From contig CAVNZM010000010.1 in the NCBI GenBank assembly GCA_963693365.1, positions 2,666,001 through 2,730,000 of the forward strand: a stretch of DNA of 64,000 bases, given 5' to 3'. The position numbers and the translations under genes are program-made. Positions 25,240-37,275 of this stretch are shown here, in pieces. The stretch comes from Amoebidium appalachense (lineage: Eukaryota; Ichthyosporea). The notes under the pieces are model-generated. The model saw only the letters and a list, made by a program, of their open reading frames with translations, was not told the DNA's origin and made no database searches. Within the stretch, counting starts at the first letter, position 1; every line of letters starts with the position of its first letter.

Positions 25240-25263
25240 TTGGCGGGGAAAGTTTCCCGCCAA
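25240..25263. promoter_or_regulatory. Palindromic E2F-like element upstream of the transposase
   Basis: TTGGCGGG at 25240-25247 and CCCGCCAA at 25256-25263 form an inverted pair; the right half reads TTTCCCGCC, the E2F consensus. It is about 180-200 bp upstream of the transposase start and inside the element's terminal region. Confidence 0.45.
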
Positions 25264-25341
25264 AACCCATGGGGCGGGCTAGGCCCTATGGGTCATGAGC
25301 CACATTCCACAAATCGGCCTATTATAGATCCAAAGTGGTCC

Positions 25342-25892
25342 TATGGGATCATGAGAGATCTCGATCGCAGTACGCGCATCGCGCGGGATACGCTAGCACA
25401 TATATGGGCTATGTGCTGCTGTATCAGCACAAAAGACGTAGTACGGCATGTACAAGCTAATATTGCACAGTTAGTGTAAAATCATGTATCTGCATGGTTG
25501 TTATGCAATATGCCCATGCCATGTGACTGATTGTCGGGCCAAAAAAAGAAAAAGTAAAAAACGTACCTATTTTACCTCGGCGCATACCAGGCTGCTGATT
25601 GGCTACTTTTATCCCTTGGCTATCTATTTGTAGTACGTACGTTTTGTCAGCGTGCAGCGAATCTGTTGTCTGTACACTTTCCACCTAACGTTTTGTGGCC
25701 AGCACGCATATGCGTACTATACAGCTAGCTGCCCATTCCTGCACCACGCGCACTGAGGCACACATACCACGGGCCGCTCCACACACAAACGCAAAGACCA
25801 CAATACCCTTACTGTTCGGGATCTTAGCCAGTCACCCACCCCACCATACCTCCGGCTGCCCTTTCTGCTAGCAGCTTTTTTGCAGGGGCACA
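25342..25892. other. Intergenic, upstream of the protease gene
   Basis: No coding exon is visible. The last bases before the protease ATG read TTTTTTGCAGGGGCACAATGG, which resembles a splice acceptor, so an upstream 5'UTR exon is possible. Confidence 0.5.
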
Positions 25893-26978
25893 ATGGTGCA
25901 TCCGGCGGTAGCATGTGCTGCGCTTGCGCTGTGCTGGGCGGGGGTCTATGGGCAGAAGGAGTTTGTGCCCAACCAGCGCATATTCGGCGGGGAGGAGGCG
26001 CGGCAGGGCCAGCCCTGGATGGTGTCCTTCACCACGCCCACAGGCAGTGCCTACTGCGGAGGCGCACTCATAGCCCCGTCCTGGGTGCTGACGGCCGCGC
26101 ACTGCCCCGTTGCCACGGGCCACGTAGCGCTGGTGGGGGCAGGCAAGGTGCTGGGCAACACTAAGGACTTTAATTGGAGGGGGGTCAAGGCGATTATCGA
26201 GCACAGGGCCTTCAACCACCAGACGCTGGACAACGACATATTGCTGGTGCAGCTGGACCAGCCCGTCCTCATAGCACAGTACATGCGCCTCCACGACACC
26301 CAGCCCCCACCACCAGACAACCCTACTGCCCCCGTGCCCGAGACCACGTTTAAGGTCATAGGCTGGGGCCTGACAGAGGAAGGGCCCAACCGGCTAGCCA
26401 CCACCCTGCGAGAGGTGACCCTGTTTGGAATCAGCCGGCCAGTGTGCAAGGCTCTTGTGCAGGCAAACACCGACCCACGCCGTCAACTGTGCGCTGGTGG
26501 TTGGGAAAAGGACGCGTGCAAAGGAGACAGTGGCGGGCCACTGTTCAACGCGGGCATGGATCCAGCCAACGGGGCGTGCCAGATAGGTGTGGTCAGCTTC
26601 GGTCCTTCGTGTGCACGCACCACAGGGCCCCAGAGGAGGCTGCGTGGGGGAGCGTACACGCTGGTGCCCGCCTACCTGCAGTGGATCAGAGACGTTATCG
26701 CCAAAACTGAGGGGCCCCAGGCAGCAGCACAGGTGCGCACGTGCAGGGTGGCCTCCAGCAACGCAAACTATGCCCGCAGTGTGTCGCCTGCACACGCTGC
26801 CCCTGCACCCTTGCAAGGACCCACAGGCACCACAGTAGCAATGCGTCGATTGCTAGCTATTGGCAAGTGGGGGCGTAAGAGCAAGGGAAAGGCGGGCAAG
26901 AAGAACATATGGGATGAGGGGTTGGACTCGGGAGCAGTGGTTGTGGCGAAAGAGGGGATGAATGAGTGGGACGAGTGA
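25893..26978 (+). CDS. Secreted trypsin-like serine protease (S1 family)
   Basis: A single 361-residue exon. Residues 1-20 are a signal peptide (hydrophobic AVACAALALCWAGVYG). Arg29-Ile30-Phe-Gly-Gly is the zymogen cleavage site that frees the mature N-terminus. The triad is complete: His70 in TAAHC, Asp115 in DNDILL, Ser213 in GDSGGP. Asp207, six residues before the Ser, is the S1-pocket Asp of trypsin, so cleavage after Arg or Lys is expected. Cysteines frame the usual loops (Cys55-Cys71, Cys209). After the catalytic domain (to about residue 265) there is a roughly 95-residue tail, rich in Ala, Ser, Lys and Gly, with a basic stretch GKWGRKSKGKAGKK and no recognised domain. It is the only intronless intact gene here. 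It is probably secreted or vacuolar; the substrate is unknown. Confidence 0.97.
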   Translation: MVHPAVACAALALCWAGVYGQKEFVPNQRIFGGEEARQGQPWMVSFTTPTGSAYCGGALIAPSWVLTAAHCPVATGHVALVGAGKVLGNTKDFNWRGVKAIIEHRAFNHQTLDNDILLVQLDQPVLIAQYMRLHDTQPPPPDNPTAPVPETTFKVIGWGLTEEGPNRLATTLREVTLFGISRPVCKALVQANTDPRRQLCAGGWEKDACKGDSGGPLFNAGMDPANGACQIGVVSFGPSCARTTGPQRRLRGGAYTLVPAYLQWIRDVIAKTEGPQAAAQVRTCRVASSNANYARSVSPAHAAPAPLQGPTGTTVAMRRLLAIGKWGRKSKGKAGKKNIWDEGLDSGAVVVAKEGMNEWDE

Positions 26979-28977
26979 ACGGAGTTTTGTGTGCGCACGT
27001 GTACCGTATAACGATTATATAAATAATGCTACCTGAGCTGTATATCATAGTGAGTGACTGGTAATGTCAAGAATGCAGAACCACCTGATTTCAGCAAAAC
27101 ACATTTTTTTTCATTGTGAGCAGGTACTCACAGGGCAATAATTGACTTGTAGTCAAGCCAAATAACATTAAGGCCGAGCAAGATGCTCTTAAATAAAAGG
27201 TGCAACACCGCAGTTTCCAACACCTGAATCTTAGGCTGAAAAATGGTGAGAGGTGTACCTCATAATAGTCTGAACGACAAAAACGAACAGATATCAGAGC
27301 TGCCTGGGTAGAATGCATAAGAGGGGTGCAAGCACAGGGCACAAGTGCATAACACGCAACACGCTATGAAACACCTGTGAATATGTTTCCACGGTCGTTC
27401 AGCTTGATGTGCACAACTAACATGACCAGCCTGAACCACCAGAAAATTCTTGCTTAACGTAACCTTTTGTATGGTTTATCGTTTATTTTCGCCGCGCAAG
27501 GCTTGGCGAGACTGCCTGATCTTTGTCCAACACCTGCTTTTTTTGTGTGTGTGTGGGGTTTGTTTGCTGTCGCAGCGCTGCTGCCTATCCGAAAAAAGGA
27601 TATAAGGCATGCAGATGTACAGAAGGGGCGAGAGAGAAAGGGGGGGGGGGGGGGGGGGGGGGAGAGAAGAGAAATGGAGGGTGGAAAGGACACAGGACGA
27701 AGGGAGATAGAGGGAGGGAGAGAGGGGAAGTGGGCGAGAAGAGGGACGTAAAGAGGCTCATGCTGACGGTGGTAGAGCCTGCTTGCGAGGCGATCTTGGG
27801 GCGTATGCCTTGGTGCTCTAGGTAGAATTAATACGGAGAGCATAGGGGTGCCGCAGGAACTTCCTTCCAGATCACTGTGTGCACATCAGTTCTTTCGACA
27901 CTCAGATATGCCCGGGTACTCTGGCACGCGCAGACTTTGCCGGGCCCAGCTGGGCGGCTTTGGCTATGCGACAAAAGAGCTGAGTACATAGTGTACAACA
28001 TAGTGGTATGCAATCTGTGCATATATGATAGAAAATACGCGTACACAACTTCTTATGACCGGGCACCAGAGTCTGTGACTGTGAGCTACAAACAACACAT
28101 GGCCCGGGTACCATATCAGGAGCGGGCAATTTTTGAATTCTCCCTCCCCGGCCCCGCCGGGGAAAATTTGAGGTTTTTGGACCTCAAAGAAGTCAAATCC
28201 TGCAAAATCCACTACCGGGAGGCCAAAAAGGGTGATTTTACAAAAAAGGAGGGACATACATGAAAAAGAGAAAATGGGCGAGTTCAGTGGGCTGCCGATA
28301 AGTATATTTCGTGCTGGGCCGGTATACATGCTGCCGTGGTTGTTGCTGTAGACGGCAGTATGGCATCGCATGTGTCACGTGACCTGCACGTGAATGCGAC
28401 CATGTGCAGGCACTGAGTCTAGGGGGATTTGTATGTGTGTTTTGGAGCACCGACAAGGCAGAGCCAGGGTGAGGGATGTGTAAACATGGAGTTTAGGGAG
28501 ATCGTGCTGCTATTGTAACATGTGCACAAAACAGCCACGTGCACCGGCACACTCCGGTGTACAGAACAATAATATGCACATGCGTCACTGTAATATCATG
28601 TATGCGCATGCCGCACAAGGTTTAGGAGACCACCACAGTATATACTATTTTCTTTTGGTTGATATCCATGTAGGAATGGTGTGTTGCAGTTGTCATGATC
28701 AGCCTGAGGCAGGCACGTGCACTCACTGAATCACTAGAACTCATGAATAAAAAATACATTCGCTAAAAACGGCAAGGTAAATTTGGGGCCAAGCTATTAT
28801 TTCCCCCTTTTAAACGTTTTTTTAGCTCCAAGAACTTCGACGCCAAAATTTCTATATTTGGCCATCGTATATGATAATGAACACGTGTACTTAAATTAAA
28901 GTAGTTATATAAATATGAGCGGCCCGTTACAAATACAGTGACGAAAAACAGTGACCCACGAGCAGTTTTTCTTTCTA

Positions 28978-29012
<35 letters not shown>

Positions 29013-30333
29013 ACCCACACACACACACACACCAGACACACACACCACCACCACGGTGACCACCACCACCACCACCACCACCACTCACCCCTTAAAAAAA
29101 CCACACACATACGTGCACGTGTACACACACACACAGAACACCACCACCACCTCCACTGGACCCCATTTCCTCGTTGTTTTCTTAAGCCTTCAGACCAGTC
29201 CTGCACACTGGAGTTAAACAATTGAATTCACCTAGGCTGACATGCATCCACCCCCGCCTTCCACTTCCCTCCCCCCACCCCCTCCCCCCCACCCCCCCCA
29301 CCCCCACCCCTCCCCCTCGATGAAGAAGGGCCCCCGTAAGCCTTGGGGGGGGGGGGGGAGGGGGGGGGGAAGGGGAAGGGGGGAGCTCTTGAGCCTCCGG
29401 GTAGGGAAGTGGGGTCCGGGGATCCGGAGAGGAGGGGGGGGGGGGGGGGGGGGGAAGGGGCATATAATATTGGGCCTAGATATCATAGTATGGGGCCCCG
29501 GGGGAGGGAGAGGTGGGGGGGGGAGGGGGGGGAGGATCCACGGGAAAGACCTTTAGGTGCATGTTCTTATTTATACCCCCTTCGAATCATCCCCCCTCTC
29601 CCCCCCCTCCCCCCCTGAGTGCAGGCCGTGACGTAGCTACGATAACCCTGCAGAAGGCAACAAAAATGTATTAATTACTAGCACTATACATGTGTTCATA
29701 GTGCAGCTTGCACCACGTATGATCTCAGCAACTTTAAAGTAGTCACAAAGTTTAGTTATTTTCATTATTTTCATTGCTCTGAACTCTATTACTCTGAAAT
29801 GATCACCGTGCATGTGCCGCAAGATAACAACCCTATATGTGTGCAGCTGCTGCCTGCAGGTTAGACTCGCTGAAAAGACAATTGTCAGTGTGCATCCGAC
29901 GCTTGCAGCTGCAGCTAGCCTCTGCAACATTAATACTTGCCAAGTGAATGCTCTTACACTTGATCATCATTCACTCAAAAAACCGAGGACCGACAGATTA
30001 AATATTAATGTCGATCCGAATGATCAGCAAGTGTCTATGCGTACTACTATATATACACACACGTAAAATGCGAAGCTATCAGTTACAAGGCACACCTGCT
30101 GCACTGGCACACATACACATACACACCGGCAGATCGATGCTGTCAAAATTTACTTTCATGTACTTCGTAGGTCCGACACAGGTGCACATGAACACGTACA
30201 TATGTACAAGCCGCGCACACACCACACCACACATACACACACACACACACACACTCACACACACACACGCACACACGCACACACGCACACACGCACGCAC
30301 GCACGCACACACACACACACACGCACGCACGCG

Positions 30334-30396
<63 letters not shown>

Positions 30397-30722
30397 GACA
30401 CACACACACACACACACATCACTGGGTGCGCTCGCTGGGGATTAGTTTTTTGGCACGCTGTTGACTTTATCGTGTGTTTATTATTTGCTATTTATTGGCC
30501 AGCGGCCAACATTTAAAAATATACTATATACCTAAAAATAGATACTGACTACGGCCAGCAGACATTATACACCTTCCAGGACACATTAACACCAATAGTC
30601 TAACACACCATACTCTCGATCACAAAGAATTCCTAACAAACAGAGAAAAGTGCAAAGGCTCTGTACTATTACTCAGATTCTAAATTTTAATTCTTTACAG
30701 TAAACTTCGGAATGAAAGCTAG

Positions 30723-30757
<35 letters not shown>

Positions 30758-30843
30758 CCCCTAACATGACTGTACGAAGAACAGGTATAACTTGAAGCAC
30801 TACAACACATATGAGATCCGTTACATTGGTGTACATTCCAATA
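26979..30843. other. Long region without a recognised gene
   Basis: Several short open frames occur, the longest at 27877-28263, but none resembles a known family or chains by splice sites. Features seen: a G run (27641-27662), small palindromes at 28148-28185 (CCCGGCCCCGCCGGG and TTGAGG/CCTCAA), a C run (28981-29012) with CAC/ACC tracts (29030-29090), G-rich blocks (29345-29560), a compound (CA)n array with CG variants (30227-30418) and a C run (30723-30754). AT-rich stretches lie around 28740-28930 and 29640-30010. Confidence 0.6.
30227..30418. repeat. Compound (CA)n/(CG)n array
   Basis: CA repeats interspersed with GCAC units and a (GC)n stretch around 30331-30341. No gene is nearby; the nearest coding end is at 30844. 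Confidence 0.95.
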
Positions 30844-32515
30844 TTAGACACTAGTTTGGCTACTCTGACTACTCTGAGATCCTGATTGGCTGCCTGCAGA
30901 CTTGCGGCCACGATTACTTTGCTTTCGATCGTGCCATTGCAGCTGCGTCTCTCCAGCAGGTGGCAACGCCAGGCCCAGCACAGCAGATGCACGAGAAGGG
31001 GGTGGGAACTGCCCACCAGCCGAGGGCTGGCCCACATGGCCCAAGTAAGGATGGGGACCGTGCTGCGGCAGTAGCCCAGGCATGGGGAAGGCAGGGCCGG
31101 GCTGAGGCGGCATGATGCCCCACGGTGGGGGCCAGCCATGTGGGTGGTGCGGGCCTGGATGGGGTGCAGGGGGCATGTGCGGCACATGGCCCTGCTGCAT
31201 GTCAAGCGCGGGTGCTGGTGGCATGGCATCCTGATTGGCTGCAACCCAACGTGGGCAGCTCTTGGCCCGATTGGAGCCGGGGCAGCCCTTGCCCTGGCGG
31301 CCACACGTCTTGCAGGTCTTGGGGGCTCTCTGGGGTGGCTGCATAGGAGGGGGCACCGGCAAATCCATCTGCAGGGGCCCCTCAGGGCCAATGTTGCGAT
31401 GCTTTTTGCCCACTAGCATGGGCAAGGGCCGCTCACGCTGCGCCCCTGCATCGACACCGTCTGGAACAGGGAGGGGTGGCAAGGGGGCAGGCCGTATGGT
31501 TGCTGGCACAGCGTCTGCCCTCTCCTCGCGCATACGCTTGCGGTGATCTGCCAGGCCCTCGTGTGTGGAGCGCTGTGCATGTGCCGTCTGCCAGGTCTTC
31601 CACTTGTCGAAATGCTTCTTGATGTAGGCCGCATCCTTCATGTAGATTCCCCCAGCCACAGAGGCAGCCTTGTTGAAGTCTTGGGCCAAAGCCTCGAACA
31701 GCTGGCCGTTGGGCTTTGCATGTGCCTTGTAGGTGCCCAGGAGCAGCGTGCTGAATAGCTTGCGCTCCTGAGGGGTAAGCACCGGAAGGAAGGGGATGGC
31801 CACATGTTGCTTCTGCGCCAGGAACTTGTAGTCGCCCCTCAGTGCAGGGTCCGGCTGTGGTGCACCACGCGCCACCTGGTTGCCCCCCCCCCATGGCAGC
31901 ACCGTCACCCTCCTCGACCTCACAGTCCTCTGGCCCGCCCATCACGCCATTGGCTGCAGGCTCGATGTTATCAGACGGAGGTGGGGGTGCGGGCACCGCA
32001 ACTGGCTCCTGCGCCGGGGCATTGGCCACACAGGAGAGCGGGGCAAAGTTGAAGTACTCCTCCGGTAGCTTGTAGCAGCCTACGGGTACCCACTGGGGGT
32101 CGAGGTGATGGCCGTACAGCATCAGCGCCAGTGCCTCCATGTCGTCAACAATCCAGGGGCTGTAGTGGGGGGGCCCCGATGCCTGGCCCAGGCGGTTGCG
32201 GTAGTGTGCACGCAGGTTGTGGCGGTGGCGCCTATTGGACATGGTGGCGTCCAGCAGGCGCAGCGACATGCGTGTGGCCCCAAAGTGGGTGGCCAGGGGG
32301 TTGTGCACTGCCCCCTCCACCTCGTTGGTGCCCCGGATGCAGCGGTAGCGCATGAGCCCATCTGCGTCGGCAGTGGTCTCGTAGTAGAGGGGCAGGCCGG
32401 GGGGGTCCGACAGACAGCCATTTTGGGCGTGTTCGAGCAGCGACTGTGGGGGCACAAGCAAACATCAGAGAGATGGGTGGGTGGTGGTGGTGGTAGTGTG
32501 TGTGTATGTGTGTGT

Positions 32516-32568
<53 letters not shown>

Positions 32569-32640
32569 TGGGGTTGCTAAGGAAAAAAACGAGCAGGGAA
32601 AGGCAAAAAACAACTGGCTAGGCAGCAAGGGCCGTGCGGG

Positions 32641-32694
<54 letters not shown>

Positions 32695-33295
32695 TGTGTG
32701 TGTGTGTATGTTTGGGGGGGGGGGGGGGGGGGGGGGGGGGAGGCTAGGGTGTGCGTGTGTGTGCAGATGAACCAAGGATGACAAATAAGCGAAGAATCTT
32801 TTCTGTGGTGGTGGAGTTGTTGGGCGCCTGCAGGGGGAGGGGGGGGGGGGGGGGTTGTTGCCTCGAGTCTTTCAAAGCCATCCTTCTTGAACAGAGGCTT
32901 GCCATCCGGTCCGGGCGGCACATCCTTGTAGGTGTTTTTGAACTCCACCAGCCGCGAGACCAGCGTGTATGGGTCGGGAATAACCCGCCGGATGCGCTCC
33001 ATGAAGTAGCTCAGGTCGCCGCCCTTGAGCTCGGTTTCAATGTCGATGCCCTTCTGCTCCAGCACCCCCTGTGAGGCAGGATGCCAATATTAATTTACTA
33101 CGCACACTGCAATTTGGGTTTGGTAGACTTTGATACCTGCCGTTATTGTAGGACCCCTCCCCTCCACCCCCCCCATCTTCTCCCCCAACACAAGTAAAAA
33201 ATGCATGTGGCTATTTCCCCCCACAACCCTACATTATTTCTCTCTAGGCATATGAATAACCCCCACTCTCCTCCCCCCCCCTCCCCCCCCCCCCC

Positions 33296-33329
<34 letters not shown>

Positions 33330-34376
33330 TTGCCCCCCTCTCTCTGAGGCTCAGGCTCTCTCTCTTCCCTCAGAAGTTTTGTCGAAGGTGTGCATGGTTG
33401 TGGGTGGAATGGTGAGTGTGTGCTAACGAGTGTATGTGTGTGTGCGCGTCAGTCACGCATGTTGTTGTTGCCGTTTTTTTTATTTTTATTTTTTATTTTT
33501 TATTTTGGGGGGGGGGGGGAGAGGGGGGGGCACCTTCACATGTCCGTAATCCTCTTCATTCCACACAAATATTGCCTCGCTGAGTGAGCGTGCGTACTCA
33601 GCCCTGCGGGGGTGTGACTTGTACGTGCCGTCCGCCGTGTTTGCAATGGAGTGGAAGGCGTCATTCAGCACAGTCTGCCACACCACCTCCCCAGGCGGTG
33701 CCTGGCCCAACATGCCCTCTCTGGGAGCTGCCTCGGGTCCCCCTGGGGCTGCCTCAAGGCCCCCCGGGGCTGCCTGGGGGTCCTGGGGGGGTGCCTGTGG
33801 GCCGGCAAGGGGTTGCTGCTGCTCGGCAGGGGGAGGACTGGCAGGGGGAGGGGCTGGGTCAGGGACCACCGGCACCTCGGCACCTGGGTCCGGTGGGGGC
33901 TGAATGGGCCGTAGCCACTGCAGGTGCACCATCAGCTCAAAGGGCGGCGGGCCCAGCTCTCCCAGGGTCTTGCCCTTGTCGGGGCCAAAGGGCACCTGCA
34001 TGGCCGGCGACAGCACCTGATCCACCCGCACCACTGCATGCTTCTTGCCCACCTTCATGCCCCCCCAGCGCTCCGGCTGCACAGCCAGCACCACCCCGGT
34101 GGCTGCTGCAGCATGTGGGCCCCGCCGGGGCACAATCTCAACCCCTTCACCGAGTGCCTTTGCATGAAGCCGCGCTGCATGTCATAGAGGGAAGCAAAAA
34201 ACTCAGCCAAAAAGCCACAGCACCAACGTTTTTCTCTTCGCTCCACAAAAATCAAATGCATATTCCTTAGCAACCCCCCTTCCCCCCCCCCCCCCCCCCC
34301 CCCCTTCTCCCTCCCCCCCCCCCCCTCTCCCAGTGCCCAGCTTGTGTGGCACTTGCACGTGTTAACAGTGCTATAG

Positions 34377-34412
<36 letters not shown>

Positions 34413-34506
34413 ACCACCACCACCACCACCACCAATCACCCCCTCCTTTGATAGCCACCCGACACCCAGCATAACACAACTGGAACACTGGCCCATGTGG
34501 TCAGCC

Positions 34507-34560
<54 letters not shown>

Positions 34561-36054
34561 CTCCCCCTCCCCTCTCCTCTGGGGGGCCCACAATCTTTCT
34601 ATATCTGGCATAAGCACATAAGCACTGGGGCAAAAAGCAGGTGGGATACACACCTGACAGGTTTGGCCTATCGACCACGGCCGAGTAGACCTGCAGGGAC
34701 GCATATGCATCAAGGGCAGCGTAGGTGGCCTGCACCTCTGATAGCGGCTCGTGCCAGTTGGAGCATCGAACAAGTGCCGGCTTGGGCAGCTTCTTGCCTA
34801 TGACCTGGGCAGTGATGTCGGCCAAGCCCCGGGCCGCAGAGGTGATAGCTGCACGGGCATAGCAGAACCGGCCCAGCTCCAGATAGCTGGCCACAGGGGT
34901 GCCGTAGTCCTTGTTGAGGTGGGCCGAGTCCGTGCCGATCTGCTTGCCCACCTTGATGATGCTGGGGTCCCTAAGCAGCGCAATCAGCTCGTCCACCAGC
35001 CGCGCGGGCGGGCTGTGGTTGGGGCCCATGCGTGCCAAGTGGAAGATGTACACGGCCCGTGCGGTGGCAATCTGCAGCGTGCAAACCTTGGACCGCGCCT
35101 GGCCCACCCGATAGACCCACTCGCAGTCCAGCCCCACCACGCGGTGCTGCTGCCCCTCCAGGTCGGCACGAATGGCCGCTGTAGCCACCACCGCCCCCTG
35201 GCAGTCGGTGTACACCGGCTTAGGGTAGTTGGCCGGCAGCTCCAGCCCAGGCAGACCGTCCGTCACGCTTACCAGCGCAGCCTCGTTCAGACGGACGGGG
35301 CATTTTGGCCGGGCTAGGGTTGGAAACATGCGCTCAACAAACGCCCGGTCTTGGCAGCACCGATCTGTGTAGAAGAAGGCCGGGCCCTTGCTGTTGAGCG
35401 CCGCCGTGGTGGCAGAGATGCGCTGGATCACGGGCTCAATCTCCTGGTGGCTGCAGTCCCGTGTAAATACCTGCGCCCGGATCTCTGGGGTGCCGCACTG
35501 TGTGAGAGGGCATCTCCGAGCAGCCATGCATGTTCTAGCTTCCCTTACCACATGGCCCTTCACGAGACTTCAGTGCCCACACAATCCTTTCCCCCTCCCT
35601 CCCCCCAAACCCATGTGCCCACATACTTTCCCCTCCCTCTCCCCCAAAACCCTTCCCCCTCCTTCCCCCCAAACCCATGTGCCCACATACTTTCCCCAGG
35701 CCTCCCTTTCCCCCAAAATCTTCCCCCCCCCCCTCCCCCCTAAACCCATGTACCTACAATCCTTCCCCCTTCCTCCCCCTAAACCCTTGTGATCACAATC
35801 CTTTCCCCCTCTCTGCCTTCCCCCCAAACCCATGTGCCCACGATCCTTCCCCACTCCCCCTCCCCCCAAACCATGGGACAGCCCTCCATATGGCACCTAC
35901 TGTCCCCCCCCCCCCCCCCCCCCCCACCCCACCCCGGGCCTCTTGCCCTCTCTACCTTCAACCCCGACGGTGGTGTCTCTCCCCCCCCCCCCCCCCCCCC
36001 CCCTGCATCCCTTGCAATCACTGGCCCCTACTCCCATTCTGCTTGGCAGAAGCT

Positions 36055-36127
<73 letters not shown>

Positions 36128-36818
36128 ATTCCCCGCCAAAAGAAAGCTCCACCCCAGCCCACCCCAATCTCTACCCAGCAAAAACACATACACACATATC
36201 TGGAGCTTCCTAGTTTTTGCTCGACAGGGCAAGAATTGTCCCCAAAACCCACATACTACAAACCTCTACTCACAGTGTGCCACCTCATTAAATGTGGAGC
36301 CTAAGAGATTTAAAGGCCCTAGAGGGGGGAGGGGGGGGGGGGGGGGGGGAGGGGGGGCGTGTGTGTGTGTGTGTGTGGGGGGGGGGGGGTGGGCGTGTGT
36401 GGGGGGGGGGGAGGGGGGAAGGGGGCCTGGGGGAGAGTGGGGGGAGGGGGGAGAAGAGGAGGGACCACACACCGCCAAGCTCGTTTACACAAGTCCATAG
36501 GCCTCGGTACAGAGGCTCCCCATTGATGCCGGTGAGCTTCCCAATTTGGAAGGTGTGGTCGGCCTTGAGCACGTTGTTTACGGGCTTGAGCTGCGTGTCC
36601 AGGCTCTGGTACTTTGCCGTGCGGTCGCTGAACTCAGTATACACGGCACTCAGGTATTTGCCTGAACCCCAAGTACTGTTAGAACTCCACCACCCTCCCA
36701 TCAGGACCATCCCCCCCATTCCCTCTAGTCCCTCGTGTTCATCTCACCTCTCTGTATTTTCGTAAGTCTGTATGGCTTTTCCCATCTCAAAAACGCTACA
36801 CACCCATCTCCGGCCGTT

Positions 36819-36855
<37 letters not shown>

Positions 36856-37041
36856 CCCCGCCTCCCGGCGCGCGCAAACCCTCCAAGTCATTGCACCAAC
36901 TTTCACCTTCTTTCCCCTTTGTGCCCCATCTGCAGTTTGTCCCCTGCACGTCCGTTTGCCCTTCCCCCCACACCCTCCTGCCACTACTATAATAACCATT
37001 AAGTACCGCCACCAAGATCCAGTCTACCACCATGTGCCCCC

Positions 37042-37077
<36 letters not shown>

Positions 37078-37226
37078 CTCTCCACCTCCTTTCCCCCAAC
37101 ACACACAGACACACATGCGCACACCCACCATCTAATTTCAGGCATAACAGTTCTCCACGATTTCCCAAGCACACTCACTGGTACATGGACCGTTATGCTT
37201 TCACCCCTCTGATGATCCCTCTGCCC

Positions 37227-37275
<49 letters not shown>

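Larger units (their letters stand above)
21886..25341. mobile_element. DNA transposon with THAP/DDE transposase and divergent XPG-like gene
   Basis: An exact 17-bp inverted repeat, GGACCACTTTGGATCTA, lies at 21886-21902 and inverted at 25325-25341. A second inverted match, CCATAGGGCCT, sits inside each end (21956-21966 and 25281-25291). TAT directly flanks both outer ends. Between them lie the transposase pseudogene on the minus strand and an XPG/FEN-like fragment on the plus strand. Coding sequence here is less GC-biased than in neighbouring genes. DDE_Tnp_4 elements of the ISL2EU/Harbinger group often carry a second nuclease-type gene (YqaJ in ISL2EU); here the partner would be XPG-like, which is inference from position. 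Large (CA)n arrays have expanded inside the element. Confidence 0.75.

Noticed and set aside
27877-28263. A 128-residue open frame
   Set aside because: It has no family resemblance, no matching splice sites and lies over small palindromes; coding is unsupported.
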